Of a stretch of 45,866 nucleotides of DNA, positions 11,916-20,025 are shown piece by piece. Where the stretch lies: positions 1 to 45,866 of the forward strand of contig NZ_BPPB01000010.1 of assembly GCF_019972835.1 (NCBI RefSeq). The letters are read 5' to 3'. Position 1 is the first letter of the stretch. Each line of letters begins with the position of its first letter. Position numbers and translations under genes: made by a program. The stretch comes from Lactobacillus laiwuensis. Its GTDB lineage: Bacteria > Bacillota > Bacilli > Lactobacillales > Lactobacillaceae. The notes below the pieces were generated by a model, which searched no databases, was not told the DNA's origin, and was given only the letters and a program-made list of their open reading frames with translations.

Positions 11916-11944
11916 AGTATATCATTTCTTGTAAACTCTTTCAA
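11916..11944 (-). promoter_or_regulatory. SigA-type promoter of the beta-glucoside operon
   Basis: TTGAAA (11939-11944) and TATACT (11916-11921) are separated by exactly 17 bases on the minus strand. The start would fall near 11909, directly in front of the RAT. Confidence 0.75.
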
Positions 11945-12163
11945 ATAAAAATCAGACAAATTTTTATTGAGTTCGTATGTTTGCTTGATTTTTGTGCCAG
12001 TAAAGTTTGGCTTCATTTGCTCAGAATAAATAAAAGTGTAGCCAGCAAAAACTAAATTCTTCCATCAAATTTTTTACATCTCTTATATTTTCTATTAATT
12101 AGTACAAATACTTGCGTCTTTTTTACATTTACCTTCTATTTTTTATTTCCTACCATTACAGAT

Positions 12164-12177
12164 GGAAAGCGCTTTAT
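12164..12177 (+). promoter_or_regulatory. Catabolite response element (cre)
   Basis: GGAAAGCGCTTTAT has the palindromic AAAGCGCTTT core of CcpA sites (11 of 14 bases of TGAAAGCGCTTTCA). It lies just upstream of the GGAGG and the ATG at 12196, so CcpA bound here would block transcription of the plus-strand pair. The 11945-12195 gap shows no convincing promoter other than weak hexamers. Confidence 0.7.
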
Positions 12178-12195
12178 AAAATGGAGGTATTTAAT

Positions 12196-13053
12196 ATGAT
12201 TAATAATTCAAATTTATGTCTTAATCGTAAATCAGCGCCCGGTTTACCACTTGCTGATTTTATTAAATTAGCAAGTGAATTAGGAATCAAACATGTAGAA
12301 TTAAGAAATGATCTAGGTAAAGAACCTGATAATAAAAATATCTTAGATGGAATGAGTATTTCAGATTTTAATGATCTATTACAAAAATACGACGTTCAAG
12401 TTGAAGATATCAACTCGCTCGGTAATACGGATTTATTGAGCCAGAAAGACAATAATTTAAATGATCTCAATGAGATGATTACTATAGCTCAGGGAATCGG
12501 CGCCCAAAAAATTCTTTTCTGTCCGGTAATGGACAAGTTCGATGATAGAAGTGACAGCGAAAAATTTAATGAAGGTGTTGAAACCATTAAAGAGTTTGCA
12601 AAAAGGCTTCAAGATAAAGGTATGTCTGGTTTATTTGAAACACTGGGTTTCCCTGAAAGTTCAATCAGAACACCATTTAGAGCTATTGATATCATCGAAG
12701 AAGCTAGTGCAACCAATTTTAAAGTAGTAGCTGATCTATTTCACTGGTTCATGGGCGGTGTCACTCGTAATGATTTAGATAATAAGCTTGATGTTAATAA
12801 AGTTGGTCTCATTCATATGAGTACAATCGAGGTCCAGATGCCAAAATCTAAATTGACAGATCAAAATCGCATGCTTTTAAGTGATCCTAATCAGGATCAT
12901 ATCAATGCTTTTGACACTATTAAATGGTTTTCAAACAGCAAATTCGACGGTCTATTTTCATTTGAGCCATTCTCAGATGAACTTCGCCAGTGGGATTATG
13001 AAACTGCCAAGGAAAATCTTACCAAGAGCATTAACCTGATTAAAAATATTTAG
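12196..13053 (+). CDS. IolI-like TIM-barrel sugar isomerase/epimerase, paralogue 1
   Basis: 285 residues of the AP-endonuclease-2/xylose-isomerase-like TIM-barrel family. The ATG at 12196 has GGAGG 8 bases upstream; an upstream in-frame ATG at 12112 adds a segment without family similarity. Opening motif CLNRKSAPGLPLADF and VELRNDL resemble 2-keto-myo-inositol isomerases. The four expected metal ligands are visible: Glu in GLFETLG, Asp in VADLFHW, His in LIHMST and Glu in FSFEPF. It probably isomerises or epimerises a keto-cyclitol or keto-sugar. It forms a two-gene unit with the paralogue 11 bases downstream; a third copy is at 14249-15097. Confidence 0.82.
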   Translation: MINNSNLCLNRKSAPGLPLADFIKLASELGIKHVELRNDLGKEPDNKNILDGMSISDFNDLLQKYDVQVEDINSLGNTDLLSQKDNNLNDLNEMITIAQGIGAQKILFCPVMDKFDDRSDSEKFNEGVETIKEFAKRLQDKGMSGLFETLGFPESSIRTPFRAIDIIEEASATNFKVVADLFHWFMGGVTRNDLDNKLDVNKVGLIHMSTIEVQMPKSKLTDQNRMLLSDPNQDHINAFDTIKWFSNSKFDGLFSFEPFSDELRQWDYETAKENLTKSINLIKNI

Positions 13054-13064
13054 GAGGATTTATT

Positions 13065-13913
13065 ATGTTGGAATTAAATGACTTTTGTATTAATCGTTGC
13101 TGTGCAGGTGGCTTATCTCTGCCCGACTTTGTAAAATTAGCTAATGATGTCGGAGTTCATAATATCGAATTAAGAACAGACATACATCACGGGAGCAATT
13201 TTTTGGATGACTTAAGCATTGCAGAGTTTAATAATTTGCAGCGCAATTATGATGTTCATGTAGCTAATATTTCCGCCGAATTTAACCTTGATGATCGTAG
13301 TGACTGGAATACCAAATTAAAGGGAGTTACTGCATTAGCTGAAATTGCACAAAAAATTGGTGCTGATCATATTTTGTTTACTCCTATCAGAAATGCGGAT
13401 GATATTCGTACTGATGAACAAAAATTTGACGATCTAGTTCACAATATTCGGATTTATTCAGATGTTCTTGGAGCAGTAGGAGTTAATGGCTTGGTAGAAC
13501 CTTTAGGATTTGGTGACTCATCATTGCGTTTCCCGTGGGTTGCACAAAAGGTTTTACAAGAAGCGGATGCTAAAAACTTTAAGTTAATTGCAGATACCTT
13601 CCATTATTATAAAGCCGAGGTTACTAAAGATGATTTTTACGAAAAGGTCGATGTCAGCCGTGTTGGCTTAATTCATTTAAGTTCTATTACTTCTGCAAAA
13701 TCTCCAGAAGAAGCTGATGATGCCGATCGTTACTTTATCTCTGCTAATGAAGAAGACGTGATGAAATCTATTGAACAAGCAAATTGGTTTAAGGAGAGCA
13801 ACTATTTCGGTCTTTATTCATTTGAGCCTTGTGCACCTGAAATTAATAATTGGAGTTATGATAAATGCAAACAACAAATTGCAGACAGTATTGAAAAAAT
13901 AATTGCCGGTTAG
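13065..13913 (+). CDS. IolI-like TIM-barrel sugar isomerase/epimerase, paralogue 2
   Basis: 282 residues, start supported by TAGGAGG. Same architecture as its neighbour: FCINRCCAGGLSLPDF at the start, VELRTD-like IELRTD, and metal ligands Glu in GLVEPLG, Asp in IADTFHYY, His in LIHLSS, Glu in YSFEPC. The distinct CC in place of KS/KSAPG sets it apart from the other two copies and may mean a different substrate. It is followed by a strong terminator, so the unit holds just these two genes under cre control. Confidence 0.82.
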   Translation: MLELNDFCINRCCAGGLSLPDFVKLANDVGVHNIELRTDIHHGSNFLDDLSIAEFNNLQRNYDVHVANISAEFNLDDRSDWNTKLKGVTALAEIAQKIGADHILFTPIRNADDIRTDEQKFDDLVHNIRIYSDVLGAVGVNGLVEPLGFGDSSLRFPWVAQKVLQEADAKNFKLIADTFHYYKAEVTKDDFYEKVDVSRVGLIHLSSITSAKSPEEADDADRYFISANEEDVMKSIEQANWFKESNYFGLYSFEPCAPEINNWSYDKCKQQIADSIEKIIAG

Positions 13914-13942
13914 AAAACCAGATCTAAAATCGCTTAAATCCT

Positions 13943-13988
13943 AAAAACTGTTGAAAGATTCGCTTAAGAAGCTGTCAACAGTTTTTTT
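13943..13988 (+). terminator. Intrinsic terminator after the iolI-like pair
   Basis: AAAAACTGTTGA pairs with TCAACAGTTTTT and is followed by seven Ts, 30 bases after the stop codon. A second terminator at 14146-14191 serves the opposing unit; the remaining bases of the 13914-14248 gap show nothing else. Confidence 0.85.
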
Positions 13989-14145
13989 ATCCTAAAGACA
14001 TATTAGATTTTAAAATCACTATTCCAAATAGGTCTAGGTATCCAGACTTTTTATAATATACGTAATCACTGGTTATACTTTCATTACTTGAAATGGTTCA
14101 CCAAACTGCTTGCCCCATGCTCTTCTAAAAAGCAAATTAATCAAA

Positions 14146-14191
14146 AATAAAAATATTGAACATCTATTTTTAAATGTTCAATATTCTTTTT
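14146..14191. terminator. Intrinsic terminator of the iolG-iolH-iolI-like unit, possibly bidirectional
   Basis: The 12-bp stem AATATTGAACAT / ATGTTCAATATT has a 10-base loop. On the minus strand it is followed by a T-run, about 60 bases beyond the stop of the gene at 14249. A CTTTTT on the plus side may allow termination in both directions. Confidence 0.8.
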
Positions 14192-14248
14192 GAAAGTTAT
14201 TTTTAGATAAACGAATTGAATTTGTTTGAGAGATATATATTAATTTTA

Positions 14249-15097
14249 TTACTGGGCATTAATTAAATCTATGCTACGAACAATTTCTTTCTTGGCTTTT
14301 TCTGCATCCAATTTATACAAGTCTGGAGAAAATGGTTCAAAAGAATATAAGCCATTATAAGTACTTTCTTCAAACATTTTTACGTGATTTAAGGCATTCA
14401 TAATGTCATTCTTAGTTACCAAGATTCGGTCAGCATCACCTAATTCTTCACGTGGCTTTTGATTAACAACTGAGCTTAAATGAACTAAACCAACCATTTT
14501 AGGATCTACTTTAGTCTCAAAGTCTTCTTTAGTAACCTCGGCTAAATAATAGTGGAAATTATCAGCTACTAACTTGAAGTTATCGACTTTGGCAGCTTTA
14601 ATAATATCTTGTGCAAGCCATGGTGTTCTTAAGGATGAATCCATGAATCCCAAAGGCTCGAGCAAACCACTCATGCCATTTTCTTTTAAGAGTTTAGAAT
14701 AAGCCTTCATATTATTAATAGCGCCTTGACGACATTCTGCACTCGTTCTCTTGTCATTTGCATCTCTAACTGGACAGAACAGAATATTTTTCACGTGCAA
14801 AACTTTGCCAATATCAATCATTTCGTTAAGACTTTTCAGGTTTTCTTCTAAGCTCTCCGCCAGATCCATATTTCCCTGAGCATTAATATCTACTACTTGA
14901 ATATTTTTTTCATCAAGCAACTGCTTTATTTCTTCAGGTTGATAACCATCTAAAATGGTAGAATTATCGACTTCACCTGTTATATCATTACGCAACTCAA
15001 TATATTTAATGTTCAGATCAGCCACCATGTTAATAAAATCTTTTAAGTCTAATCCAGGGGCAGATTTTCTATTGATACAAAAGTCATTGTATGTAAG
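14249..15097 (-). CDS. IolI-like TIM-barrel sugar isomerase/epimerase, paralogue 3
   Basis: 282 residues from the ATG at 15097, preceded by GGAGG nine bases upstream. A frame extension to 15136 overlaps the preceding iolH-like gene and is unlikely. Motifs: FCINRKSAPGLDLKDF, IELRND, and the metal ligands Glu in GLLEPLG, Asp in VADNFHYY, His in LVHLSS and Glu in YSFEPF. It is closest in its opening motif to paralogue 1. Last gene of the minus-strand iolG-iolH unit, which firmly links this subfamily to inositol-type substrates. Confidence 0.82.
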   Translation of the reverse strand, partial: LTYNDFCINRKSAPGLDLKDFINMVADLNIKYIELRNDITGEVDNSTILDGYQPEEIKQLLDEKNIQVVDINAQGNMDLAESLEENLKSLNEMIDIGKVLHVKNILFCPVRDANDKRTSAECRQGAINNMKAYSKLLKENGMSGLLEPLGFMDSSLRTPWLAQDIIKAAKVDNFKLVADNFHYYLAEVTKEDFETKVDPKMVGLVHLSSVVNQKPREELGDADRILVTKNDIMNALNHVKMFEESTYNGLYSFEPFSPDLYKLDAEKAKKEIVRSIDLINAQ

Positions 15098-15119
15098 CAT
15101 CCAGGTATTCCTCCTTTCA

Positions 15120-15983
15120 TTAAATGTGGAGTCCATCTTTAATAGACTTCAAAGTTTTTTCATTTGACCATTCTATGCGATCAGGCCACATAAACACATT
15201 ATTGGTCACAATTCCATCAAAGTTAATTTCACGAAGCGTAGAATAAAAGGCATCCATATCAACTTCGCCTTCACCAGGATTTAAGTGTTGATGAATAGTT
15301 ACAGGAGCACCAGGCGGGTTGATAGTATATCTCAATCCATAAGAACCAGCAAAATTAAACGTATCTGCAATTAGGACGTGACTCAGTACATCTTTTGAAT
15401 CTAAAATTTGCTTTCTGACATCACCTTTACCACCATCAGAATAAAAGGCATGTGCCGAACATAATACTTGGCCAACATTATCAGAGTTGAGTGAGCGAAT
15501 AAGCTGTGCAGCAGCATAACTGGATTCAATAAAGTCATTTGGGTGGGCTTGAATTTCAAGTCTAATTCCTTCCTTTTCAAAAATAGGAAGCAATTCCTCC
15601 ATGGATTTATACCACTGACCTTCTGAAGCAACAGAATTATATTTATCCCCAGAAAATTCAGTATTAATGGTATTAACCCCAAGTTCAGAGGCAAGCCAAA
15701 TTGTCCTCTTCATATTGCGTACAGCTGCTTGTCTTTCTTGTTCGTTAGGTGAGGACCATTGCTGGACAGGAACCAAAGATGAAATTTCAACTCCAGCATC
15801 CTTACACCATTTGCGAACATTTGTAATCATAGCGGAATTTGCTTTAGGATATTGATAAAACCAGAAGAAATCAGTTCTAGGAGCTAATTCCAAATATTTG
15901 TATCCTAGCTCTGCTACTTTATCAATCGTTTCGTGAAGTGGCGTACTATCGCGAAACATTGAAGCATCATATGCTAATTTCAT
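15120..15983 (-). CDS. iolH: IolH-like sugar isomerase/epimerase (TIM barrel)
   Basis: 287 residues, close in size to Bacillus subtilis IolH. Features shared with that protein as I recall it are the start KLAYDASMFRD, ELAPRTDFFWFY, VEISSLVPV, EIQAHPNDFIESS, HVLIADTFN, a GLRY.INPPGAPVTIHQH segment and GEGEVDMDAFY. The His/Asp/Glu residues in these stretches form the expected metal site. The reaction of IolH is not well defined in the literature, and it is placed in inositol catabolism by context. It lies between iolG and the third IolI-like gene. Confidence 0.82.
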   Translation of the reverse strand: MKLAYDASMFRDSTPLHETIDKVAELGYKYLELAPRTDFFWFYQYPKANSAMITNVRKWCKDAGVEISSLVPVQQWSSPNEQERQAAVRNMKRTIWLASELGVNTINTEFSGDKYNSVASEGQWYKSMEELLPIFEKEGIRLEIQAHPNDFIESSYAAAQLIRSLNSDNVGQVLCSAHAFYSDGGKGDVRKQILDSKDVLSHVLIADTFNFAGSYGLRYTINPPGAPVTIHQHLNPGEGEVDMDAFYSTLREINFDGIVTNNVFMWPDRIEWSNEKTLKSIKDGLHI

Positions 15984-16009
15984 AAAAATCTCTTTTTCCT
16001 TTTTAATTA

Positions 16010-17032
16010 TTAATTCTTGTAAAGATCTGGTCTTTCAGGCAAAACTACTGGTTCTTTGACAAAACCATTGTCACGTGATTTCTCTAAAGCATCGGCAGCT
16101 ACACATGCCATTAAACCATCCCAAGTTGTTGGAGCTGTCGGGTTAAGGTGATCAGCTAGTACACCATTTACCCAATCTTGGATTTCTGAATCAAAGGCTT
16201 GACGGAAACGGAAACTATCATTTTGTGGAATTGCAGTTTGTGCTCTTTCTTGAGTTTTTACTTGAGTGAAAATTGGGCTGGTTAATGCAATAGTTCCTTC
16301 TTCACAGACAACTTCACAGTTAATATCGTAACTGTTATGATTATTAACAAATACTTCTAGATCAGCATGGATACCATTCTTAGTATCAAATGTCATCACT
16401 TGGGGATCATGCAAACCTTCGTGAGTGTATTTGGTTTGTGCTCCAGGAATAAAGCATGAAACTTTGTCATAGTCACTACCAACTAACCAGTGCATAATGT
16501 CACATTCGTGAATAGCAGTTTCAACAATGGCATCATTATCGTAGTAATCAGAAACAGTTGTTTCATTTCTGTGTGTCATGTGCAAAAGTAATGGCTTGCC
16601 ATAAGTGCCTTCGTCAATAGCTTTCTTAATTTGACGATAACCATTGTCATAACGACGCATGAAGCCTACTTGAACCAATCTTTTACCAATTTTGGTTTCT
16701 GCTTCAACAACGCGTTTACAATCATCTGCTGAAGTTGAAAGCGGCTTTTCACTAAAGACATACTTTCCTTCTTCAAGAGCTTTCAAGACAAAGGGTACAT
16801 GAGTATCGTGTGGACGAGTAACTACCATGATAGCGTCAATATCAGGTGACTCGATTAATTCCTCACCCGTTTCAAAATGCTTGCAGTTATATTTTTGAGC
16901 ATATTTTTCAGCAAGTTCTTGTTTAATATCAGCAACACCTGCTAGAGTGGCGCCATTAATTCTATTAGCGACACGGTCAATATGGTCTGAGCCTTTATAA
17001 CCACAGCCAATAATACCAATTCTAAGTGTCAT
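16010..17032 (-). CDS. iolG: Inositol 2-dehydrogenase (Gfo/Idh/MocA family)
   Basis: 340 residues. Rossmann motif GIIGCGYKGSDH (6-17), the EKP motif with catalytic Lys at 96, and HECDIMHW at 175-182. QVGFMRRYDNGY is typical of IolG. It oxidises myo-inositol (or a related cyclitol) to the 2-keto form with NAD. In the family D-x-x-x-H signature (Asp172/His176 in B. subtilis IolG) the Asp is replaced here by Glu171, with His175 kept; the codon is GAA, so this is not a misreading of the frame. Ribosome binding site AGGAGG. Scyllo-inositol or another polyol is a possible alternative substrate. First gene of its unit, under a strong promoter with a cre. Confidence 0.85.
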   Translation of the reverse strand: MTLRIGIIGCGYKGSDHIDRVANRINGATLAGVADIKQELAEKYAQKYNCKHFETGEELIESPDIDAIMVVTRPHDTHVPFVLKALEEGKYVFSEKPLSTSADDCKRVVEAETKIGKRLVQVGFMRRYDNGYRQIKKAIDEGTYGKPLLLHMTHRNETTVSDYYDNDAIVETAIHECDIMHWLVGSDYDKVSCFIPGAQTKYTHEGLHDPQVMTFDTKNGIHADLEVFVNNHNSYDINCEVVCEEGTIALTSPIFTQVKTQERAQTAIPQNDSFRFRQAFDSEIQDWVNGVLADHLNPTAPTTWDGLMACVAADALEKSRDNGFVKEPVVLPERPDLYKN

Positions 17033-17059
17033 AATATTCCTCCTATATATTTTAGTATT

Positions 17060-17073
17060 AGTAAGCGCTTTCG
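17060..17073 (-). promoter_or_regulatory. Catabolite response element upstream of iolG
   Basis: Minus-strand CGAAAGCGCTTACT matches 12 of 14 bases of a strong cre (TGAAAGCGCTTACA). It lies 20 bases downstream of the -10 box, a position where CcpA acts as a roadblock. Confidence 0.8.
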
Positions 17074-17092
17074 CTCACTTGTTACAAATTTC

Positions 17093-17120
17093 ATTATAGA
17101 GCTTTCAGTTGGAGCCTCAA
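17093..17120 (-). promoter_or_regulatory. SigA-type promoter of the iolG unit
   Basis: TTGAGG (17115-17120) and a perfect TATAAT (17093-17098) are spaced by 16 bases on the minus strand. It reads into iolG through the cre. Confidence 0.75.
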
Positions 17121-17153
17121 TGTATATAAATATTCATAAAATGTAAAAAACGG

Positions 17154-18317
17154 CTAATTATTATTACTTTTTTTTTGCCAAAAAATGATCACAATGCAGT
17201 TACCCATTAAAGCCAAAATACCCATAACTATAAAAGAAATAGTCATTGAATATTGTGCACGTAATTGTCCCGCAAAAATGGGAAAGAGTGTCATTCCCAA
17301 AGCATAGATAGACTGAAAAACACCTGTTGCTGTCGAAAGTGCCTTCTGTGGCACGTTAGAAATCGCTGCTGCATTAAGAATGGCAAATAATATTCCCGTG
17401 CCAACTCCAGGTATAACCTGTAACAAATATATTAAATAGATTTGCCTAGCCAAAGGAATAGCAAAGCAGTAAAGCGCCAGTAAAATATAACTAACTATTA
17501 AAATACTTCGGTCACTAAATTTGGCAATATACTTTGAAGACGTTATGCGGGCAAATAAAACAGCCGAACACATATAAATGATCGAGGATAATCCTTCAGC
17601 ATAAGACGGTGCATTGATTTCTTTAATCACCTGGCTGGTAAAGGACATGGTAGTAGCCATCTGTATTCCTTGTTGAATAAAAGCTAATACGCCACAGATT
17701 AGCAAAGTTTTATTTTTAAAGACATTGATTAAGTTGATAAAAGAATTCTTTCCAGAACTATAGCTGAACTGAAAAGTTGGTAACGTTATGGTCATAATGC
17801 AGGCTAATATACCGGCTAGTACGCCTAAAATACATAGGCCTTTCATGGCTATTTTTTCATAAAATAAACTTGAAATCACAAAGCCGAGCAGCATTCCTAA
17901 ATTATTGGCCATTACCAGAATACCCATGTTTTCTACTTTGCTCACATCTGAACGTAGTTTTAAAAAGTAAACCATAAAAGAGAGCCAGGTTGAACTAGCT
18001 ATTCCTGAAAAGATGTTACCTAATAAAAAACCAATACCGCTAGGAAAAAGTACCCTCATAATTGAAGCCAGGCCAGCTAATAACGTTCCTAACGTAATTA
18101 GCAACTTATGGTTTAAATGCCAATCTGCCAGCATTCCCAAAGGAATTCTCAATAGCATTTGCGAGAAGCCATAGGCCCCAACCACAATTCCGATAAAGCT
18201 GGAAGCAACATTAATAGCAGCTAGAAATGGTGTTTGGTAAGGTACATAAACATATTGTGCAAACCAAAACAGAATAATAATAATGATAAACTTGATTATC
18301 TGATGTTTATTTTTCAT
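17154..18317 (-). CDS. MFS transporter
   Basis: 387 residues with about 12 membrane segments and a short N-terminus, the size of a drug or metabolite MFS protein. The loop 2-3 signature appears as RIPLGMLADWHLNHK. It is unrelated in detail to the two larger sugar-porter-type IolT-like proteins nearby. It is the last gene of the unit holding the flavoprotein and the two lyase-fold proteins, with 14 bases between it and the upstream gene. It may export or import the organic acid made or used by those enzymes, which is inference. The ribosome binding site is weak. Confidence 0.78.
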   Translation of the reverse strand: MKNKHQIIKFIIIIILFWFAQYVYVPYQTPFLAAINVASSFIGIVVGAYGFSQMLLRIPLGMLADWHLNHKLLITLGTLLAGLASIMRVLFPSGIGFLLGNIFSGIASSTWLSFMVYFLKLRSDVSKVENMGILVMANNLGMLLGFVISSLFYEKIAMKGLCILGVLAGILACIMTITLPTFQFSYSSGKNSFINLINVFKNKTLLICGVLAFIQQGIQMATTMSFTSQVIKEINAPSYAEGLSSIIYMCSAVLFARITSSKYIAKFSDRSILIVSYILLALYCFAIPLARQIYLIYLLQVIPGVGTGILFAILNAAAISNVPQKALSTATGVFQSIYALGMTLFPIFAGQLRAQYSMTISFIVMGILALMGNCIVIIFWQKKSNNN

Positions 18318-18331
18318 ATTACTATCCCAGT

Positions 18332-19207
18332 TTATAAAATTAGTTCTTTTTCAAGCCTGTTCATCTGCTCAGTATCAACTAATTCTGCGAATGCCGGCGC
18401 ACTAATAATTTTCTTTTTTAGTGAAACAGTAGCGGTATTACTTTCTTCTTGTTTTAAAACTTCTTGCTCACCACTTACTCTCGCATAAATTGCTTCTTCT
18501 TTGAAAGTTGCCATGCTATAACCCATTTTAAGCAAATCATTCCAGCTAAAAGTTTTTGCTAAATTAATAGAATTGATTAATAGTGGTATTTTTGAAAATT
18601 CTTTTGCTATTTGCTGTAATTCTTTTTCAGATGAAACATTGTCAATATATAACATGTCAGCGCCTGCAATGCAATAAGAACGCAGTTTAGCAATAGTTTC
18701 ATTAATATCACAAACTGCTCTAGCCGAAGAATGAGCCATAATGATAAAGTCAGGGTCTTTTCGAGCTTCAACTGCAGCATGTATTCTTTTCTCCATTTCG
18801 GAAACTGACGCTATTTGTGTCACAGACATTTGACCACAGCTCTTAGGCCAGACACCATCATCAAGGTAAATTCCAGCCGCGTTAATCGCTTCATAGCTAC
18901 GAGCTGTTCGTGCTATATTTTCCTTTGCACCATGGCCAGTGCCCACATCACATAAAACTGGAATAGAAACATTTTCAATAATTTTGCGGGCCTGATCGAA
19001 TAATATATAAAAATCAGCAAAACCCATATCAGGTTTACCATATGCGAAATTAGTAGCAGATCCGGTTACATTGATTGCTTTAAAGCCTGCTTTTGCACTT
19101 ATTTTAGCTGATAAGCCGTCCCCAACTACAGGCATTTTAAGGATTTCCGTTCTGTTATGAACAAGCTTTTTAAACATTAAGCGCATCGTTTTGCCTTTAT
19201 TCTTCAT
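18332..19207 (-). CDS. Isocitrate lyase/PEP mutase superfamily protein with altered active site
   Basis: 291 residues with the fold of methylisocitrate lyase (PrpB), oxaloacetate decarboxylase and PEP mutase. MPVVGDGLSAKISAKAGFKA at about 25-44 is the usual family opening. Key motifs are changed: the metal-binding D-x-D-T-G is CDVGTGHG (86-93), so the second Asp is Gly; the usual EDQ is DDG (116-118); K-R-C-G-H is KSCGQ (122-126); the usual MARTDA is MAHSSA. The Cys and Lys of the K-x-C-G loop remain. It may have a changed lyase or hydrolase activity, or need the adjacent paralogue as partner. ATG with GGAG 7 bases upstream; it overlaps the preceding gene by 11 bases. Confidence 0.8.
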   Translation of the reverse strand: MKNKGKTMRLMFKKLVHNRTEILKMPVVGDGLSAKISAKAGFKAINVTGSATNFAYGKPDMGFADFYILFDQARKIIENVSIPVLCDVGTGHGAKENIARTARSYEAINAAGIYLDDGVWPKSCGQMSVTQIASVSEMEKRIHAAVEARKDPDFIIMAHSSARAVCDINETIAKLRSYCIAGADMLYIDNVSSEKELQQIAKEFSKIPLLINSINLAKTFSWNDLLKMGYSMATFKEEAIYARVSGEQEVLKQEESNTATVSLKKKIISAPAFAELVDTEQMNRLEKELIL

Positions 19208-19910
19208 AATTCTTCTCCTTACTATAAAATTCGTACAACTGTTGTTCTGAGCTTAAAGTATTTGCAATAACAGATTCTACAGGCACTATAAATGTTGGCT
19301 TAAATTTTTGGACCTCTTTTAGATCTAAGTCCGTATTGTCCAATTCAATTCCAATTTTTGAGAAAAATTTTTCAGCTTTTAATTGCACCAATTCTTTTCG
19401 GGTTAATCTAGCAACAATAATTTGCTTAATCCCCATCTTTAAAAGTAATTCGATTCTGCTTATTAATTCTGCATAACCATATTTTGTTATTCCTTCTAAT
19501 TTTGGAATAATTTGTAAATCGTAGTCCTTACCCCCTGCTACTGCTGCTTTAACCATATTTATAAAAACCTTTTCCGATATTGTTCCTGCTATTTCAATAG
19601 AGGTGGATGGCCACTTTTGATCATTAAGGACTAGGTAACGTGCCCCTGCATTTCCCAATTCCTTTGCGGTAGTCCAGGCACTAAGTTCATTGCCAAAACC
19701 GGACTGACCATCTGCAATTAAAGCTGCTCCTGTTTCTATACTAAGCGTATTAAAATATTGCAAATACTCACGCCTGGTAATTAAACCTTCATTATCTTTT
19801 CCTAAAGTCATTATGGCTAGTAATCTACCACTGACAAAAAGCGGTTGGTCACTTTCCAAGTTTTTAATTAAGTTAGCAGAGATAGTTACAGGTATTATTC
19901 CTTTTAACAT
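19197..19910 (-). CDS. Second, more divergent isocitrate lyase/PEP mutase-fold protein
   Basis: 237 residues from the ATG at 19910 (GGAG six bases upstream; the frame also opens at a TTG at 19922). The segment ALIADGQSGFGNELSAWTTA (63-82) aligns with the A-D-A-D-T-G-Y-G-N core of the lyase family, and LNDQKWPS (95-102) with its E-D-Q-V-x-P-K. The second Asp is Gln, the Glu is Asn, and the catalytic K-R-C-G-H loop is missing altogether. Without that loop, normal retro-aldol lyase activity is unlikely. Together with the coupled downstream paralogue it may form a heteromeric enzyme. This assignment rests on motif alignment only. Confidence 0.65.
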   Translation of the reverse strand: MLKGIIPVTISANLIKNLESDQPLFVSGRLLAIMTLGKDNEGLITRREYLQYFNTLSIETGAALIADGQSGFGNELSAWTTAKELGNAGARYLVLNDQKWPSTSIEIAGTISEKVFINMVKAAVAGGKDYDLQIIPKLEGITKYGYAELISRIELLLKMGIKQIIVARLTRKELVQLKAEKFFSKIGIELDNTDLDLKEVQKFKPTFIVPVESVIANTLSSEQQLYEFYSKEKNYEE

Positions 19911-19925
19911 TATTTTCTCCAATTA

Positions 19926-19993
19926 TTAAAAAAACTCGCAGAGATTAATTTCTGAATGTATACTGTGCCATCCTGAAAAGTCAACTGCGAGTT
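19926..19993 (-). terminator. Long-loop terminator between the flavoprotein and lyase-fold genes
   Basis: Minus-strand arms AACTCGCAG (19985-19993) and CTGCGAGTT (19933-19941) are perfect complements, with a 43-base loop and seven Ts after the second arm. It lies 33 bases after the flavoprotein stop and ends just before the ribosome binding site of the next gene. The loop holds a probable promoter. Confidence 0.65.
19957..19984 (-). promoter_or_regulatory. Probable promoter inside the terminator loop
   Basis: TTGACT (19979-19984) directly abuts the first terminator arm and is followed after 16 bases by TATACA (19957-19962). Transcripts from here start after the first arm, so they would lack the hairpin that stops transcripts from upstream. 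Confidence 0.5.
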
Positions 19994-20025
19994 CTATAAA
20001 TTACATTTTGCTAAAACACTATACT

